Source: Candidatus Thorarchaeota archaeon
Lineage (GTDB): Archaea > Asgardarchaeota > Thorarchaeia > Thorarchaeales > Thorarchaeaceae
NCBI GenBank assembly: GCA_016840965.1
Contig: JAEORI010000323.1
Coordinates: 1 to 14,802 of the forward strand
DNA length: 14,802 bases
Direction of reading: 5' to 3'
Position 1 is the first letter of the stretch. Each line of letters starts with the position of its first letter. This document shows positions 14,547 to 14,802 of the stretch, piece after piece. Position numbers and translations under genes: made by a program. A model generated the notes under the pieces. That model saw only the letters and a list, made by a program, of their open reading frames with translations, was not told the origin of the DNA and did no database searches.

Positions 14547-14802
14547 TCATGCAAGGAAGTCATACTCCGTGGTATGGTCTTTTCCATCGATAGTAATGTT
14601 TCGAATTAGCTTTCCTCGTTTCTTGGCAAGACGACGTTTCTCTGAGAAGCTGAGAGATGAATCCTTAGGAATCTCAATGTCCTTGATTTCAATATTATTT
14701 CTGATTGTGATATTTTTTGTCTTGGGACCAACCTTATCCTTCAAATCCGGGAGATATGTCTTAAGAATATAATCTAACACTTCAGGGGTATTGCCCAAAG
14801 CA
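14547..14802 (-). CDS. C-terminal part of an unknown protein cut by the right edge
   Basis: The frame is open from the right edge to a TGA at 14547, about 85 codons. The only early start codon near the edge is a TTG without context, so the gene most likely begins outside the window. The visible part holds a leucine-rich helix (LDYILKTYLPDL), a beta-like stretch of alternating isoleucines, a basic segment KRRLAKKRGK suited to nucleic-acid contact, and a final ITIDGKDHTTEYDFLA. No family is recognised. Confidence 0.65.
   Translation of the reverse strand, partial: ALGNTPEVLDYILKTYLPDLKDKVGPKTKNITIRNNIEIKDIEIPKDSSLSFSEKRRLAKKRGKLIRNITIDGKDHTTEYDFLA

Overview
The window is archaeal chromosomal DNA, AT-rich and densely coded on both strands. 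The evidence is a set of archaeal families: an Nre-type repair protein with a terminal PCNA-binding motif, an endonuclease Q-like PHP enzyme, a COG3357-like HTH/zinc-ribbon regulator, a DUF131 membrane protein, a short beta-CASP nuclease and a Ski2-like helicase with an extra zinc domain. TATA-like boxes lie about 25-40 bases before several starts, and TTG/GTG starts are frequent. An Asgard-type (for example Thorarchaeia-like) or related mesophilic archaeon is my inference from style. I see no rRNA, tRNA, IS element, CRISPR array or phage gene. No gap between genes exceeds 300 bases.

Region 1 (1-2970, all minus strand): a secreted, sequon-rich surface protein cut by the left edge; the Nre repair protein; and a membrane-anchored surface protein. 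In the last, an in-frame TGA-TGA pair is followed at once by an open stretch encoding an obvious transmembrane helix.

Region 2 (3070-6060): an HTH/zinc-ribbon regulator on plus converges, two bases apart, on a minus-strand operon. That operon encodes a zinc-dependent dehydrogenase, then an EndoQ-like nuclease, then a small OB-fold-like protein, linked by a Shine-Dalgarno built on a stop codon and by an ATGA overlap.

Region 3 (6079-8853, plus): a compact operon of a GNAT-like protein, a beta-CASP metallo-beta-lactamase nuclease, an unrecognised acidic protein and a DUF131 membrane protein. Its last gene overlaps by 19 bases a convergent gene for a 14-cysteine zinc-finger protein. A divergently read zinc-ribbon protein follows.

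Region 4 (9507-14213, minus): a 418-aa helical protein of unknown family overlaps by ATGA a 258-aa unknown protein. A TTG-started 873-aa helicase follows 55 bases later. This three-gene unit is the best candidate here for an undescribed system. A perfect 8-bp hairpin lies just inside its first gene.

Region 5 (14478-14802, minus): a two-helix membrane protein, and the C-terminal part of a gene running off the right edge.

The theme is nucleic-acid maintenance (Nre, EndoQ-like, OB-fold-like, beta-CASP nuclease, helicase), mixed with small zinc proteins and surface proteins. All functional statements come from motifs read by eye; no database search was run.
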